Assembly (NCBI GenBank): GCA_900767495.1
Contig: CAAFZH010000120.1
Location: forward strand, 1 to 5,864
DNA length: 5,864 nucleotides
Reading direction: 5' to 3'
From: Clostridia bacterium
GTDB lineage: Bacteria > Bacillota > Clostridia > Christensenellales > Borkfalkiaceae
Part shown: positions 5,816 through 5,864 of the stretch, piece after piece
Layout: each line of letters starts with the position of its first letter
Numbering within the stretch: position 1 is the first letter of the stretch
Translations under genes and position numbers: made by a program
The notes under the pieces: model-generated
Databases searched by the model: none
Told to the model about the DNA's origin: nothing
Seen by the model: only the letters and a program-made list of their open reading frames with translations

Positions 5816-5864
5816 TACGCTTCTTTGCAATGACATCGAAAAAAAAGGGCGGAAATTTCGCAAA

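Larger units (their letters stand above)
5590..5836. mobile_element. MITE-like palindromic repeat element, no transposase
   Basis: The element is bounded by perfect 10-bp terminal inverted repeats: ATGTCATTGC at 5590-5599 and GCAATGACAT at 5827-5836. Inside are two independent long stems (5648-5730 and 5740-5815) and no plausible gene. The right end reads, on the minus strand, TGTCATTGCAAAGAAGCGTA then GCGACTGCGGCAATCC. I recognise the general style (TGTCATTGC ... GCGAC ... GGCAATCC) as a dispersed palindromic repeat in many bacterial genomes, from memory rather than a search. Eight-A runs lie just outside both ends (5581-5588 and 5839-5846), which could reflect target duplication or chance. 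It would have to be moved by a transposase supplied elsewhere. Confidence 0.62.

Noticed and set aside
5837..5864. Possible gene or promoter at the right edge
   Set aside because: Only 28 bases remain after the element, with an eight-A run and no readable signal.

Overview
The window holds one very large minus-strand gene that starts at position 5433 and is still open at position 1 (1811 codons visible, no stop), plus about 430 bases of upstream control region and a repeat element. The gene context suggests a Gram-positive bacterium of the Bacillota, most likely an uncultured gut-type Clostridia. The reasons are a textbook sigma-A promoter, a strong GAGGAG ribosome binding site, an N-terminal lipobox, and a collagen-like linker joined to InlB/Listeria-Bacteroides-type repeats. 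The taxonomic call is inference; there is no phylogenetic marker here.

Layout, read in the direction of transcription (right to left). Positions 5590-5836 carry a roughly 247-bp MITE-like palindromic element with 10-bp terminal inverted repeats and two long internal stems. Positions 5553-5589 are AT-rich flank. The promoter is at 5524-5552, followed by a short structured leader (about 5517-5434) and the RBS at 5440-5445. The protein then runs as follows: lipoprotein signal peptide (residues 1-25, lipidated Cys26); a charged linker ending in a YEEW module; 13 G-x-y collagen-like triplets (67-105); two tandem InlB-type repeats (139-204 and 209-274); a divergent InlB B-repeat-like domain (277-345); a MucBP-like module (348-418); a third degenerate InlB-like module (420-512); a long array of aromatic/Gly-rich beta repeats (about 514-1430); and a non-repetitive region with a Met/Tyr-rich helix and three clustered cysteines (about 1432-1811), which runs off the window.

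Taken together this looks like a lipid-anchored, stalk-like surface protein: lipid anchor, then collagen-like spacer, then adhesin-type beta modules, then a very long beta-repeat region, then a possible distal functional domain. No catalytic motif is recognised. All long plus-strand open frames are codon-aligned antisense shadows of this gene. They stay open because the sense frame almost never uses TTA, CTA or TCA codons. No RNA gene, CRISPR array, transposase or second protein gene is supported.
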